Below are positions 6,961 to 16,204 of a stretch of DNA of 64,000 bases, one piece after another. The DNA is from RGIG4097 sp964637515 (GTDB lineage Bacteria; Bacillota; Clostridia; Christensenellales; CAG-917). The stretch is taken from NCBI GenBank assembly GCA_964637515.1, contig CAZWUI010000002.1, positions 1 through 64,000 on the forward strand, written 5' to 3'. The notes beneath the pieces were generated by a model. That model was not told the origin of the DNA. It did no database searches and saw nothing but the letters and a program-made list of their open reading frames with translations. The stretch's first letter is position 1. Each line of letters begins with the position of its first letter. A program made the translations under genes and the position numbers.

Positions 6961-8193
6961 TTAATTTTTGGCAAAAGGTTTGAAACCGTCTTCTTCGTGG
7001 AGGTTGCCCGTCAAATCGTTGCCGAGCACGACGCCTCTGACAATGGAATTGTAGCCGAATTTGTCTCGAATTTTGTCCACGCTTTTTTCGAGTTTGTCTT
7101 CTTTTTCGTCCTTTTCGCCGAAAAGACAAAGTTGTTGCATTCCGCCGTCTTCGAGTTTTATTGCGCCCACGGTTATTGCTCTCAACGGAGTGGGGAAAGA
7201 GTGCATTTCTTTGAGCAGAGAAATTGCATTTTCGGCAATATCCGATGCGTTAGAAGTCGGAAAAGTCAGTTGTTTTTGTCTTGAAATGCCGTCGAGAGTT
7301 TCTGCGTATCTGATTGCAAGACAAACGCCCGAGCAAGACAGCCCGTACTTTCTCATTCTTACCGCTACTAGTTCGGAAAGTGCGTAAATCACGATTTTTG
7401 CGTCGGCGAGAGAAGTTATATCTTTCGGGGTTGTAGTGCCGTTTGAAATGCTCTTCGGGATATGCACGTCGTAGTAGTGTTTGACTTCGTCTTTTTCTAT
7501 TCCCGAAGCGTAGTCCGCCATATTATCGCCGATGACTCCGAAATGGGAGCGGAGCATTTTTCTATCTGCATTTGCAAGTTGTCTAATCGTGGTGATATTC
7601 AGTCGTTTAAGTTTTTCGGCGGTTTTTCTGCCTATCATAATCATTTCGCCCGGGGACATATCTCCGATTATATCCATATAATCGTCTTTCGATAGGACGG
7701 TGGTGGCGTCGGGTTTTTTTATATCCGAGCCGAGTTTTGCAAGCACTTTCGTGAATGACACTCCGACGGATATTGTCAGTCCCGTTTCACGTTTCACCGT
7801 TTCTCTTATATCGTCCGCTATCCCTTTGCCGTCCTTGCCGAAAAGGCGAAGAGAGCCTGTGACGTCGAGCCAACATTCGTCGAGTCCGAAACTTTCCACT
7901 TTGTCGGTGTAGCGGGTGTAGATTTCCCGCACGATAGCGGATATTTTGACATATTGGTCAAAGTGCGGGGGTAGAAATACGATATTCGGGCATTTTTTCT
8001 TTGAAATCCAAATTGCTTCACCTGTTTGTACGCCCGCTTCTTTTGCGAGATAGTTTTTCGCAAGGACGATACCGTGACGATTTTCGGGATTTCCGCAAAC
8101 GGCAATGGGAAAACCGTCGTACTCGGGGTGCGACTTCTGCTCGACTGACGCATAAAAATTATTCAAATCGCAGTGAAGGATGGTTTTTTCCAT
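6961..8193 (-). CDS. dinB: DNA polymerase IV (Y family)
   Basis: This translesion polymerase inserts nucleotides opposite damaged template bases. DLNNFYASVE near the N-terminus carries the first catalytic aspartate, GLDECWLDVT is the second catalytic block (the SIDE-type motif), and the little-finger region follows. QLCLF near residue 380 is a typical sliding-clamp binding motif. The start is placed at ATG 8193, because polymerase IV proteins begin a few residues before the first catalytic motif. A TTG nine codons upstream (8220) is an alternative, and neither has a strong ribosome site. The gene is divergent from galE and is followed by an A-rich stretch without a clear terminator stem. Confidence 0.93.
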   Translation of the reverse strand: MEKTILHCDLNNFYASVEQKSHPEYDGFPIAVCGNPENRHGIVLAKNYLAKEAGVQTGEAIWISKKKCPNIVFLPPHFDQYVKISAIVREIYTRYTDKVESFGLDECWLDVTGSLRLFGKDGKGIADDIRETVKRETGLTISVGVSFTKVLAKLGSDIKKPDATTVLSKDDYMDIIGDMSPGEMIMIGRKTAEKLKRLNITTIRQLANADRKMLRSHFGVIGDNMADYASGIEKDEVKHYYDVHIPKSISNGTTTPKDITSLADAKIVIYALSELVAVRMRKYGLSCSGVCLAIRYAETLDGISRQKQLTFPTSNASDIAENAISLLKEMHSFPTPLRAITVGAIKLEDGGMQQLCLFGEKDEKEDKLEKSVDKIRDKFGYNSIVRGVVLGNDLTGNLHEEDGFKPFAKN

Positions 8194-8265
8194 TGTTTGC
8201 ACGAAATCAAGAGTCCGCAACGTTTCGTTAGGGTTACGGCTAGTTGTCCTTTAATTTTTATATAT

Positions 8266-8294
8266 ATTATACCCATTAAACTATTGCATTACAA
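8266..8294 (-). promoter_or_regulatory. Sigma-A promoter of dinB
   Basis: On the minus strand, TTGTAA (8289-8294), 17 bases, TATAAT (8266-8271). The -35 box shares its first base region with the -35 of the divergent galE promoter. No LexA-type operator is obvious between it and the gene. Confidence 0.75.
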
Positions 8295-8312
8295 GCGGTT
8301 TTGCGCTATAAT
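8284..8312 (+). promoter_or_regulatory. Sigma-A promoter of galE
   Basis: TTGCAT (8284-8289), 17 bases, TATAAT (8307-8312). It is back to back with the dinB promoter, the -35 boxes overlapping at 8289, so polymerase can probably occupy only one at a time. Confidence 0.7.
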
Positions 8313-8342
8313 ATTAAAATAAATAATTTGTGAGGCATAATT

Positions 8343-9326
8343 ATGATTTTAGTCACCGGCGGAGCAGGTTACATTGGTTCTCACACTGTCAGAGAACTTC
8401 GCGAAAGAGGTATGGACGTCGTCGTCTACGACAATTTGTCGACGGGACATATCGAGTCGATAGGGGATACACCCTTCGTCAAAGGCGATCTTTTCGACGT
8501 AGACCTTTTGAGAAAGACTTTCCGTGATTATGGCGTGGATTCCGTCATACACTTTGCGGCGTATTCCCTTGTCGGAGAGAGCATGACGAATCCTGCAAAA
8601 TACTACCACAACAACGTTGCGGGCACTTTGTCCCTTCTCGACGCAATGATAGCGGAAAACGTGAAATATCTCGTGTTTTCGTCGTCTGCGGCGACCTACG
8701 GGGATTGCGGCGACGGTCTTATCACCGAAGAAAGTCCCCAAAATCCTACGAGCGTATACGGTCAAACGAAGTTGATGATGGAACAATTCATGCAAGATTA
8801 CGACAAAGCATACGGCATGAAGTACGTCGCACTGCGCTATTTCAATGCGGCGGGGGCGCACGTCAGCGGTGAAATCGGTGAAGCGCACAATCCCGAAAGT
8901 CACCTTATTCCCATCATCTTGCAAGTTGCGAACGGCAAACGCGATCATATAGGTATATTCGGGGACGACTATCCCACGCCCGACGGCACTTGTATCAGGG
9001 ATTATATCCATATCACAGACCTTGCGGACGCACATATCAAGGCACTCGAATATCTCAAAAACGGCGGAAAATCCACTCACTATAACCTTGGCAACGGCAA
9101 CGGTTTTTCGGTGAAAGAAGTCATCGACACCGTGGAAAAGGTTACGGGCATCGAGATTAAACGCGAAATTACCGCGCGCCGTCCGGGAGATCCCGCAAGT
9201 TTGGTCGCATCGAGCGACAAGATCAAAAAGGAACTCGGTTGGAAACCTAAATTCGACACTCTCGATTCTATCGTCGCATCCGCTTGGAAGTGGCACAATT
9301 CTCACCCCGACGGATATAATAAATGA
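8343..9326 (+). CDS. galE: UDP-glucose 4-epimerase
   Basis: This 327-residue extended short-chain dehydrogenase interconverts UDP-glucose and UDP-galactose using bound NAD. The nucleotide motif TGGAGYIGSH is at residues 5-14, the catalytic block is SSSAATYG followed by YGQTK, and LRYFNAAGA is the typical substrate-side motif. GAGG precedes the ATG. It is followed 34 bases later by galU, whose product makes UDP-glucose, so the pair supplies UDP-hexoses for the envelope. Confidence 0.95.
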   Translation: MILVTGGAGYIGSHTVRELRERGMDVVVYDNLSTGHIESIGDTPFVKGDLFDVDLLRKTFRDYGVDSVIHFAAYSLVGESMTNPAKYYHNNVAGTLSLLDAMIAENVKYLVFSSSAATYGDCGDGLITEESPQNPTSVYGQTKLMMEQFMQDYDKAYGMKYVALRYFNAAGAHVSGEIGEAHNPESHLIPIILQVANGKRDHIGIFGDDYPTPDGTCIRDYIHITDLADAHIKALEYLKNGGKSTHYNLGNGNGFSVKEVIDTVEKVTGIEIKREITARRPGDPASLVASSDKIKKELGWKPKFDTLDSIVASAWKWHNSHPDGYNK

Positions 9327-9360
9327 TCAAACTCGGAAAGAGAAGTTGACGGAGGTTTTT

Positions 9361-10221
9361 ATGCAAGTCAGGAAAGCGGTGATACCGTGCGGAGGGTTCG
9401 GGACGAGATTTCTTCCCGCAACAAAAGTTGTGCCGAAAGAACTTCTGCCCATAGTGGACAGGCCTGCGCTACTCTATATCGTGGACGAAGCGATAAATTC
9501 GGGAATTACGGATATTCTCATTGTGATTTCCGAAGAAAAAGAGTGCGTGAAAAAACTCTTTGAAGAAAACGAAAAACTCAACGCAAGACTCACGGATAGA
9601 GGACTTGACGATTTGTATGCGCTGGCAAACGAGAAATTCGGCGCAAATATCACTTTTGCCTATCAGACCGAACAAAAAGGTAGCGGGCACGCAGTTTACC
9701 TTGCAAAAGAATTTGCAAACGGTGAGCCTATCGCAGTGCTTTTCGGTGACGACGTCATCTACACAGGCAAGGGCGTACCCGTCACGAAACAACTAGCGGA
9801 CGCATTTTTAGAAACGGGCAAAACCGTCGTCGGCGTGCAGAAAACGCCTGAAGAAGTCGCGCGCCGTTGCGGTGTGATGAAAATAAAAGGGGAAGAAGGC
9901 AAAATCACCGAAATCGAAGGTATTGTCGAAAAACCCCAAGGGGAGTTGCCGAGCGACCTTGTTTCTCTCGGTAGATTTATTCTCACTCCCGAAGTTTTCG
10001 ACGCAATCAAAAGCATTCCGACCGCGCCCGACGGAGAAATCTATCTCACCGACGCAATCGGAAAAGTCGCAGAAACCTATGGTGCGGTCGCTTGTCTTTT
10101 CGACGGCAGACGTTACGACGTAGGCAACAAAGAAGGTTATCTCGAAGCGGTTGTCGAATACGCACTCCGCGACGAAAAACTGGGAAAAGTGTTCGCCGAA
10201 TACTTGCAAAACAAAAGATAA
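9361..10221 (+). CDS. galU: UTP-glucose-1-phosphate uridylyltransferase
   Basis: The enzyme joins UTP and glucose-1-phosphate into UDP-glucose. The N-terminal nucleotidyltransferase signature GGFGTRFLPATK (residues 11-22) is clear, with PKELLP following, VLFGDD in mid-protein and GRRYDVGNKEGYL near the end. The start is set at ATG 9361 because GGAGG lies eight bases before it; a TTG 15 bases upstream would include the ribosome site. The 286-residue length is normal. Its stop codon directly abuts the mcsB start, which suggests one transcript from the galE promoter. Confidence 0.95.
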   Translation: MQVRKAVIPCGGFGTRFLPATKVVPKELLPIVDRPALLYIVDEAINSGITDILIVISEEKECVKKLFEENEKLNARLTDRGLDDLYALANEKFGANITFAYQTEQKGSGHAVYLAKEFANGEPIAVLFGDDVIYTGKGVPVTKQLADAFLETGKTVVGVQKTPEEVARRCGVMKIKGEEGKITEIEGIVEKPQGELPSDLVSLGRFILTPEVFDAIKSIPTAPDGEIYLTDAIGKVAETYGAVACLFDGRRYDVGNKEGYLEAVVEYALRDEKLGKVFAEYLQNKR

Positions 10222-11223
10222 ATGGATCCTACTCGCTTCAACGTCATATCTTCAAGGGTGCGATTTGCCCGCAACGTGCAAGGTATCGCATACCCCGGAA
10301 GTGCCGTTGATCGCGAAAAACGGCTCATTCTGCCCGAAGTCGTAGAGAAGATTTTGCACGGTCGCATAGATGCGGATTTTTTCAGACTTCGCGACCTTGA
10401 CGACTCGCAGATTAAGGCGCTCGTCGAAAGGCATCTCATCTCTCCCGCTCTCGTGCGCAATAGGGATGAAAGTGCAGGTATCGTCGAGAAAAACGAAAGG
10501 TTGTCCTTCATGATAAACGAAGAGGACCACTTGAGAGAGCAGTGTGTCGAAAGGGGATTCAACTTGCAGGGTGCCTACGACAGACTTGCATATTTCGACG
10601 ACCTTATCGTGACCAATTTGCCTATCGCCTACGACCGCGACTACGGTTTCGTGACCGCCTGTCCCACTAATCTCGGCACGGGTATGCGCGCGTCGACCAT
10701 GGTATTCCTGCCCGCACTCAGAATTATGAACGCAATCCAAGACACCGTAAAAGTCTTCACAGGGTACGGTTTCACGATTAGGGGAGTATACGGAGAAGGT
10801 AGCAGTGCGATAGGGGATACCTATCAAATCAGCAACACTAAAAAAAGCGGTACGTCCGAGATAAAAATCCTCGAAAACGTGGAAAAAGCAACAGAAGGTA
10901 TCTGCATTGCGGAAAGTGTTGCAAGAGAAAGAATGCTCGAACAAAAAGGAAGTCTCATTAGGGACAAGGTTTTGCACAGTTACAACGTGCTGCGCAACGT
11001 CTATTCCTTGAGTTCGGACGAAATGCAAAGGCTAATATCGGACGTGAAACTGGGAGTTATCTGCGGTTTTCTGCCCGAAATAAATACGGATGCGCTCGAT
11101 GCGCTCACAACGCGTTTATCCGCCGCATCACTCACTATAAAAATCGGAGAATGCGCCCCGCACGTTAGGGATATTACGAGAGCAAAACTCGTCAGGGACA
11201 TTCTTGCGGAGGTCATAATATGA
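10222..11223 (+). CDS. mcsB: Protein arginine kinase McsB
   Basis: McsB phosphorylates arginines on damaged proteins and so marks them for ClpCP. The phosphagen-kinase fold is shown by SSRVRFARN near residue 10, NEEDHLREQC in the substrate loop, CPTNLGTGMRAS around residue 150 and RGVYGEGSSAIGD. The C-terminal RDITRA matches the RDxxRA phosphoarginine-sensing motif of Bacillus McsB. The gene begins directly after galU and overlaps clpC by four bases. The usual partners ctsR and mcsA are absent from this position, where galE-galU occupy the upstream slot, so activation of the kinase may differ. Confidence 0.92.
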   Translation: MDPTRFNVISSRVRFARNVQGIAYPGSAVDREKRLILPEVVEKILHGRIDADFFRLRDLDDSQIKALVERHLISPALVRNRDESAGIVEKNERLSFMINEEDHLREQCVERGFNLQGAYDRLAYFDDLIVTNLPIAYDRDYGFVTACPTNLGTGMRASTMVFLPALRIMNAIQDTVKVFTGYGFTIRGVYGEGSSAIGDTYQISNTKKSGTSEIKILENVEKATEGICIAESVARERMLEQKGSLIRDKVLHSYNVLRNVYSLSSDEMQRLISDVKLGVICGFLPEINTDALDALTTRLSAASLTIKIGECAPHVRDITRAKLVRDILAEVII

Positions 11224-13550
11224 ACCTTTCAGTCAATTTGGAATACGTTTTGAGAGAGGCGGAAATGCTCGCATCCGAAACGGGCGGTTTGGTCTGCACC
11301 GAACATTTGCTTTACGGCTTGTCGGTTGGCGGCGGTATGGCGGCGAAACTGCTCGACTACTACGGTGTGACTCCCGAATACGTATTGACTGCGCTAACTC
11401 GTCAACCCGCCGTGCGCGGACAGGTCGAATTTTCGAACAATGCGAAGCGCGCGCTTTTCGATGCCGAAAACGTTGCGAAATTCAAGTTTTCGGACGAGAT
11501 TTGCACCGAACATTTGCTCTATGCGATTTTGTGCGTAGGGGAAGATAACGTCGCGACAAGACTCGTATACTCAAAATCCGCCGACCTGTTTTTAGCGGTG
11601 AAATGCGTTATGGGTGAGCGCACTGACGTTGAAATCGAAGAAGAAGTCGCAACCTTGTTTGCAAATTCAATCTCCGAAGATATGCACAACAGAGCGAAAA
11701 ACGACGATGATTATAATGCGCGTAACGTGGTCGCTTGTGCAAACGACAAGGTGAAAAAAGATAAGGAAGTTTGCCTTGACGATTTCGGTATCGACTTGAC
11801 CGCAAAAGCGAAAGCGGGAAAACTCGATCCTGTCATCGGCAGAGATAAAGAACTCGAAAGGGTGGTGCGTATTCTTTGCAGGCGCACTAAAAACAATCCC
11901 ATTCTCATAGGCGAGCCCGGTGTGGGAAAGTCGGCGGTCATCGACGGTCTTGCGCAAAATATCGCAAGCGGCAACGTGCCGTCCGCACTGCAAGGCAAAA
12001 CGGTGTTTTCCCTTGATTTGACTTCTATGGTTGCGGGGACAAGGTACAGAGGGGACTTCGAAGAGAGAATGAAAAACGCCCTGAAACTCATTCGCGACGA
12101 CGGAAATATCATTCTTTTCATTGACGAAATCCACACCATATTGAGCGCAGGCTCTTCAGAGGGCGGACTTGACGTTGCGAACATACTGAAACCTATGCTT
12201 GCCCGAGGTGAACTCCAAACCATAGGCGCAACGACGACTGCGGAATATCGCAAATATTTTGAGAAAGATCCCGCACTCGAACGCAGATTCCAACCCGTAG
12301 ACGTCGAGCAACCGTCGGTGTCGGAAAGCATAGAAATTCTCCGCGGACTCAAGGATAAATATCAAAATCACCACGGCGTTGAAATAACGGACGAAGCAAT
12401 TTCGGCGGCGGTTATTCTCTCGGATAGATACGTTAACGACAGGTTTTTGCCCGACAAGGCGATAGACCTAGTGGACGAAGCGTCGAGCAGAATGAAAATC
12501 CTTCTTGCAAGCAAGGCGGACAATGCAAAATCCTATATAGGCGAAGAAGAAATTGCGGAAATAGTGTCCGATTGGACGGGTATTCCCGTGAGCAAGGTTA
12601 CGCAAGGGGAGAGCGAAAAACTCACCAAACTCGAAAGCGAACTTGCAAAACGCGTGGTCGGTCAAAAAGACGCAGTCGGAGCGGTCGCAAGAGCGATACG
12701 CAGAGCGAGAGCGGGACTCAAAGACCCCAAACGCCCTATCGGCTCGTTTATCTTTTTGGGACCTACCGGGGTTGGTAAAACCGAACTGTGCAAAGCACTT
12801 GCGGAAGCGTTGTTCGGGGACGAAAACATGATGATAAGGCTTGATATGTCCGAATATATGGACAAGCAAAACGCAAGCAAACTCATAGGCTCGGCACCCG
12901 GACTCGTTGGCTACGAAGAGGGCGGACAACTCACCGAAAAGGTCAGAAGAAAGCCATATTCCGTCGTGTTGTTCGATGAAATCGAAAAGGCACACCCGGA
13001 CGTATACAATTTGCTTTTGCAAATTCTTGACGACGGACGTTTGACGGACAGTCACGGAAGGACGGTCAGTTTCAAAAATACCGTCGTGATTATGACGTCG
13101 AATATCGGCGCAGGGGAAGAAAACGACAACAAACGCTCTCTCGGTTTCAACTCAACGTCCGCTAGCGACGATATAAAAGAGCGCAGGACGAAAGCACTCA
13201 AAGAAGTGATGAAACCCGAACTCATCAACCGTATCGACGAAATCATCGACTTCCACAAACTCACACGCGACGACGTAGGCGAAATCGCAACGATAATGCT
13301 CAACGCACTTGCAAAACGTCTGAACGAAAAAGGTATCAAACTTCACGTATCTCTCACCGCAAAAAATTTCATCGCGGAGAAGAATTACAGCGAAGAGTAC
13401 GGCGCAAGACCTATCCGCCGCGCAATACAGCGACTTGTCGAGGATAAACTCAGCGAAATGGTGCTTGACGGAAGTCTTGATGCGGGATACGACGTCTACG
13501 TGGACTGCGACGGTTTCGACCTGACTTTCCGCATCGCGCAAAATAAATAA
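11220..13550 (+). CDS. clpC: ClpC-type AAA+ unfoldase lacking the middle domain
   Basis: This 776-residue Hsp100 unfolds substrates for a ClpP protease. It has an N-terminal double Clp_N repeat (TEHLLYG and TEHLLYA blocks), a first AAA module with GEPGVGKSA, and a second with GPTGVGKTE. E28 and E97 match the two glutamates that bind phosphoarginine in Bacillus ClpC, which fits the mcsB neighbour. The coiled M/UVR domain that normally separates the end of AAA-1 from the EIVSDWTGIPV block is missing, with only about 15 residues in its place. MecA/McsB-type control through that domain is therefore unlikely, and the layout is closer to ClpA. Confidence 0.9.
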   Translation: MNLSVNLEYVLREAEMLASETGGLVCTEHLLYGLSVGGGMAAKLLDYYGVTPEYVLTALTRQPAVRGQVEFSNNAKRALFDAENVAKFKFSDEICTEHLLYAILCVGEDNVATRLVYSKSADLFLAVKCVMGERTDVEIEEEVATLFANSISEDMHNRAKNDDDYNARNVVACANDKVKKDKEVCLDDFGIDLTAKAKAGKLDPVIGRDKELERVVRILCRRTKNNPILIGEPGVGKSAVIDGLAQNIASGNVPSALQGKTVFSLDLTSMVAGTRYRGDFEERMKNALKLIRDDGNIILFIDEIHTILSAGSSEGGLDVANILKPMLARGELQTIGATTTAEYRKYFEKDPALERRFQPVDVEQPSVSESIEILRGLKDKYQNHHGVEITDEAISAAVILSDRYVNDRFLPDKAIDLVDEASSRMKILLASKADNAKSYIGEEEIAEIVSDWTGIPVSKVTQGESEKLTKLESELAKRVVGQKDAVGAVARAIRRARAGLKDPKRPIGSFIFLGPTGVGKTELCKALAEALFGDENMMIRLDMSEYMDKQNASKLIGSAPGLVGYEEGGQLTEKVRRKPYSVVLFDEIEKAHPDVYNLLLQILDDGRLTDSHGRTVSFKNTVVIMTSNIGAGEENDNKRSLGFNSTSASDDIKERRTKALKEVMKPELINRIDEIIDFHKLTRDDVGEIATIMLNALAKRLNEKGIKLHVSLTAKNFIAEKNYSEEYGARPIRRAIQRLVEDKLSEMVLDGSLDAGYDVYVDCDGFDLTFRIAQNK

Positions 13551-13568
13551 TAAAAACCAAATCCGCTA

Positions 13569-13597
13569 TTGAATTGTGGTTTGAAATTTGGTATAAT
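13569..13597 (+). promoter_or_regulatory. Sigma-A promoter of hpf
   Basis: TTGAAT (13569-13574), 17 bases, TATAAT (13592-13597), followed by GGAGG and the hpf start at 13629. It probably also drives the genes from 14001 to at least 16179. Confidence 0.75.
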
Positions 13598-13628
13598 GTA
13601 CTTGAATAAAAGTACGGAGGTACCAAAA

Positions 13629-14000
13629 ATGAAAAACGAAAGCACTCTCTCGATTGAAATTTTCGGCAAAAACTACACGGTTAGCGACGGATTGAAAGAA
13701 ATGACCTTGAAGAAAACGTCAAAACTCGACAACTACTTCAAGGACGACGAAAACGCCAGAGTGTCTTATTGCGTTACACTCGAAGGGGATACCTACGCAA
13801 CGGACCTCACGGTGACCACGAGGGGTATCACTTACCGCGCGACGGCAGAGTCGAGCGATCCGTTCACCAATCTCGACCTCGTCATTCCGAAACTGCTCGG
13901 CCAAGTCCGCAAACAAAAGGACATTTGGGCAAAGAAAGGGGAAGTGGTGGACAAGAAAAAACCTAAAAAAGACTTCGACGACGGAGATAACGAAGAATAA
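13629..14000 (+). CDS. hpf: Ribosome hibernation factor, short HPF/YfiA type
   Basis: This 123-residue protein belongs to the S30AE family that binds the 30S decoding site and stalls or dimerises resting ribosomes. The start at ATG 13629 is chosen for the GGAGG eight bases upstream; the frame extends further 5' but without support. The beta-alpha-beta fold is recognisable (IEIFGKNYTVSDGLKE, then TDLTVTTRGITYRA). The C-terminal dimerisation domain of long HPF is missing and is replaced by a lysine/aspartate-rich tail of about 25 residues. Most Bacillota carry the long form. The downstream gene begins at the very next base after the stop. Confidence 0.88.
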   Translation: MKNESTLSIEIFGKNYTVSDGLKEMTLKKTSKLDNYFKDDENARVSYCVTLEGDTYATDLTVTTRGITYRATAESSDPFTNLDLVIPKLLGQVRKQKDIWAKKGEVVDKKKPKKDFDDGDNEE

Positions 14001-14795
14001 ATGAAAGTTGGAATTTCAACCGCAACATACTTTACGAAACTGGTGACCGAGGATACGTTCTCGGTCATCAGTCGTTGCGGAGGGGAATGCGCGGAGGTTT
14101 TTCTCACGACGTATTCCGAACTCGAACCCGCTTTTTCCGACTTATTGATTGAGAAAAAAGGGGATTTGGACGTCTATTCGGTGCATTCTCTCAGCACGTC
14201 TTTTGAACCGCAACTGTTCAATGCCGCGCCGCGCACGGTTGCGGATGCGGAGATTTTCTTCGATAAGGTGCTTGCCGCAGGGGAGAAGTTGGGCGCGAAA
14301 TGCTACACCTTCCACGGCTCGACGAGAGTGAAGAAAACCGCTTATTACGATCCCGAAAAGTACGGCGCAAGAATAAACGAACTTGCGAAAATGGCACTCG
14401 CTCACGGCATAAAACTTTGCTTTGAAAACGTGCATTGGTGTGCGTTCAATACGCCGCAATTCTTTGAAAAAATGAAAAAATTTGCTCCTGACGTATATAC
14501 CACTCTCGACGTCAAACAGGCTTGGCAGAGCGGCTCGGATTGGAACGATTATATATCCGCCATGGGAGATAGGCTCGCAAACGTGCATCTCTGCGATCAC
14601 GATGCGGACGGCAAAATCTGCATGGTGGGCAAAGGGGTATTCCCCTTTGACAAGCTCATAGAACGCTTGAAAAAAGAGGGTTACGGCGGTCCCGTCATCC
14701 TTGAACAATACGCAAAAGACTATCAATCGTTTTCCGAAGTTGAGGAAAGCGTGCAATATTTGAAAAACATTATCGGAGGCATTTATGCTGATTAA
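14001..14795 (+). CDS. Sugar phosphate isomerase/epimerase (TIM barrel)
   Basis: This 264-residue protein belongs to the AP-endonuclease-2/xylose-isomerase-like family. It shows the usual metal-site glutamate and histidine blocks: CFENVHW near residue 142, TLDVKQ near 170, VHLCDHD near 198 and VILEQY near 234. The substrate cannot be named from sequence. The gene abuts hpf and overlaps pgi by 11 bases, so a role in central sugar metabolism fits the context. Confidence 0.85.
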   Translation: MKVGISTATYFTKLVTEDTFSVISRCGGECAEVFLTTYSELEPAFSDLLIEKKGDLDVYSVHSLSTSFEPQLFNAAPRTVADAEIFFDKVLAAGEKLGAKCYTFHGSTRVKKTAYYDPEKYGARINELAKMALAHGIKLCFENVHWCAFNTPQFFEKMKKFAPDVYTTLDVKQAWQSGSDWNDYISAMGDRLANVHLCDHDADGKICMVGKGVFPFDKLIERLKKEGYGGPVILEQYAKDYQSFSEVEESVQYLKNIIGGIYAD

Positions 14796-16179
14796 ATTCG
14801 ATTTCAACAACATGATGAGTGATTTCATCGGTGAACAAGGCATTACGGACAAAGAAATTGAATCCGTAAAAGGCGTTGCCGAAGCGTCTTTTGATTATTT
14901 CGTGGCGCATCGCGGTACGGGTATGACCGGTTGGGCGGAACTTCCCTACAACCAAGACGAGATTGTCAACGATATAATTCTCACCGCATCTGAAGTCAGA
15001 GCAAACTTCGACAACTTCGTCGTGCTCGGCATCGGCGGTAGCGCACTCGGACCTACGGCGGTTTTCAACGCCCTTTGTCATTTCCGCTACAACGATCTTC
15101 CCAAAGAGAAAAGGGGAGTCAAATTTTTCGTCGAAGACAACGTCGACCCTGAAAGAATGCTTGCACTTCTTGACGTCATCGACGTGAAACGCACTATGTT
15201 CAACGTCATCACGAAGAGCGGTGCGACGAGCGAAACAATGAGCCAATATCTCATCATCAGCGACATTCTCAAAAAGGAAATCGGCGAAGGTTGGCAAAAA
15301 CATATCATCGCAACCACGTCCGCAGAGAAAGGCAATCTCATCAAACTCGCAAAGAAAGAAGGTTTCAAACTCTTCTACATTCCCGACGGAGTGGGCGGAA
15401 GATTCAGTGAACTTTGCCCCGTAGGACTTCTTCCTGCGGCAGTCCTTGGAATTGATATAAAAGGACTTTTGAAGGGCGCAAGAGAAATGGACGACGCCTG
15501 CGGGAGCGGTGATCCCCACAAAAACCCCGCACTTATGGCGGCACTTTTGCAAGTCATCGCAATGAGCAAGGGCAAAAATATCTCGGTTATGATGCCTTAT
15601 GCGGACAGTTTGAGATATATCGCAGACTGGTATTGTCAACTTTGGGGCGAGAGTCTCGGCAAAGCGATCGACCTTGACGGCAAGACCGTACACGTCGGAC
15701 AAACTCCTGTCAAATCACTTGGTGTAACCGACCAACACTCCCAAGTCCAACTCTACACCGAAGGACCTTTCGACAAAGTCATCACCATGATAGCGGTGGA
15801 CAAATTCCGCGGGGACGTCACGATTGCGGACGGAGCGGAAGAATTTCCCGACGTCAACTTCCTTTGCGGACACACGATGGGTACACTCATCAACACCGAG
15901 AGAAAGGCGACCGAATATGCGCTCACCAAGAGCAAACATATGAACAACACCATCATCCTTCCCGAAGTCAACGCGAATACGGTCGGACAACTTCTTTGGT
16001 TCTTCCAACTCGAAACGGCGTACGCAGGCGCAATGCTCAATATCGACACCTTCAATCAACCCGGTGTTGAAGAAGGCAAAAACGCAACTTACGCACTCTT
16101 CGACCGTCGCGGTTACGAGGCGAAGAAAGCGGAACTCGAATCCGCTCCCCAAAAACAAGATAAATATATAATCGGTTGA
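14785..16179 (+). CDS. pgi: Glucose-6-phosphate isomerase
   Basis: This 464-residue enzyme interconverts glucose-6-phosphate and fructose-6-phosphate. GIGGSALGP near residue 80, VITKSGATSETM near residue 143 and the DQHSQVQLY block near residue 315 are typical of the bacterial short form. The start at ATG 14785 lies inside the end of the preceding gene and has its own GGAGG ribosome site, indicating coupled translation. The stop is followed after 25 bases by yfbR. Confidence 0.95.
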   Translation: MLIKFDFNNMMSDFIGEQGITDKEIESVKGVAEASFDYFVAHRGTGMTGWAELPYNQDEIVNDIILTASEVRANFDNFVVLGIGGSALGPTAVFNALCHFRYNDLPKEKRGVKFFVEDNVDPERMLALLDVIDVKRTMFNVITKSGATSETMSQYLIISDILKKEIGEGWQKHIIATTSAEKGNLIKLAKKEGFKLFYIPDGVGGRFSELCPVGLLPAAVLGIDIKGLLKGAREMDDACGSGDPHKNPALMAALLQVIAMSKGKNISVMMPYADSLRYIADWYCQLWGESLGKAIDLDGKTVHVGQTPVKSLGVTDQHSQVQLYTEGPFDKVITMIAVDKFRGDVTIADGAEEFPDVNFLCGHTMGTLINTERKATEYALTKSKHMNNTIILPEVNANTVGQLLWFFQLETAYAGAMLNIDTFNQPGVEEGKNATYALFDRRGYEAKKAELESAPQKQDKYIIG

Positions 16180-16204
16180 CGATAACGACCGATAAGGAGT
16201 GCAT

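Noticed and set aside
8194..8220. TTG start extending DinB by nine residues
   Set aside because: The extension has no similarity to polymerase IV N-termini and lacks a close ribosome site.
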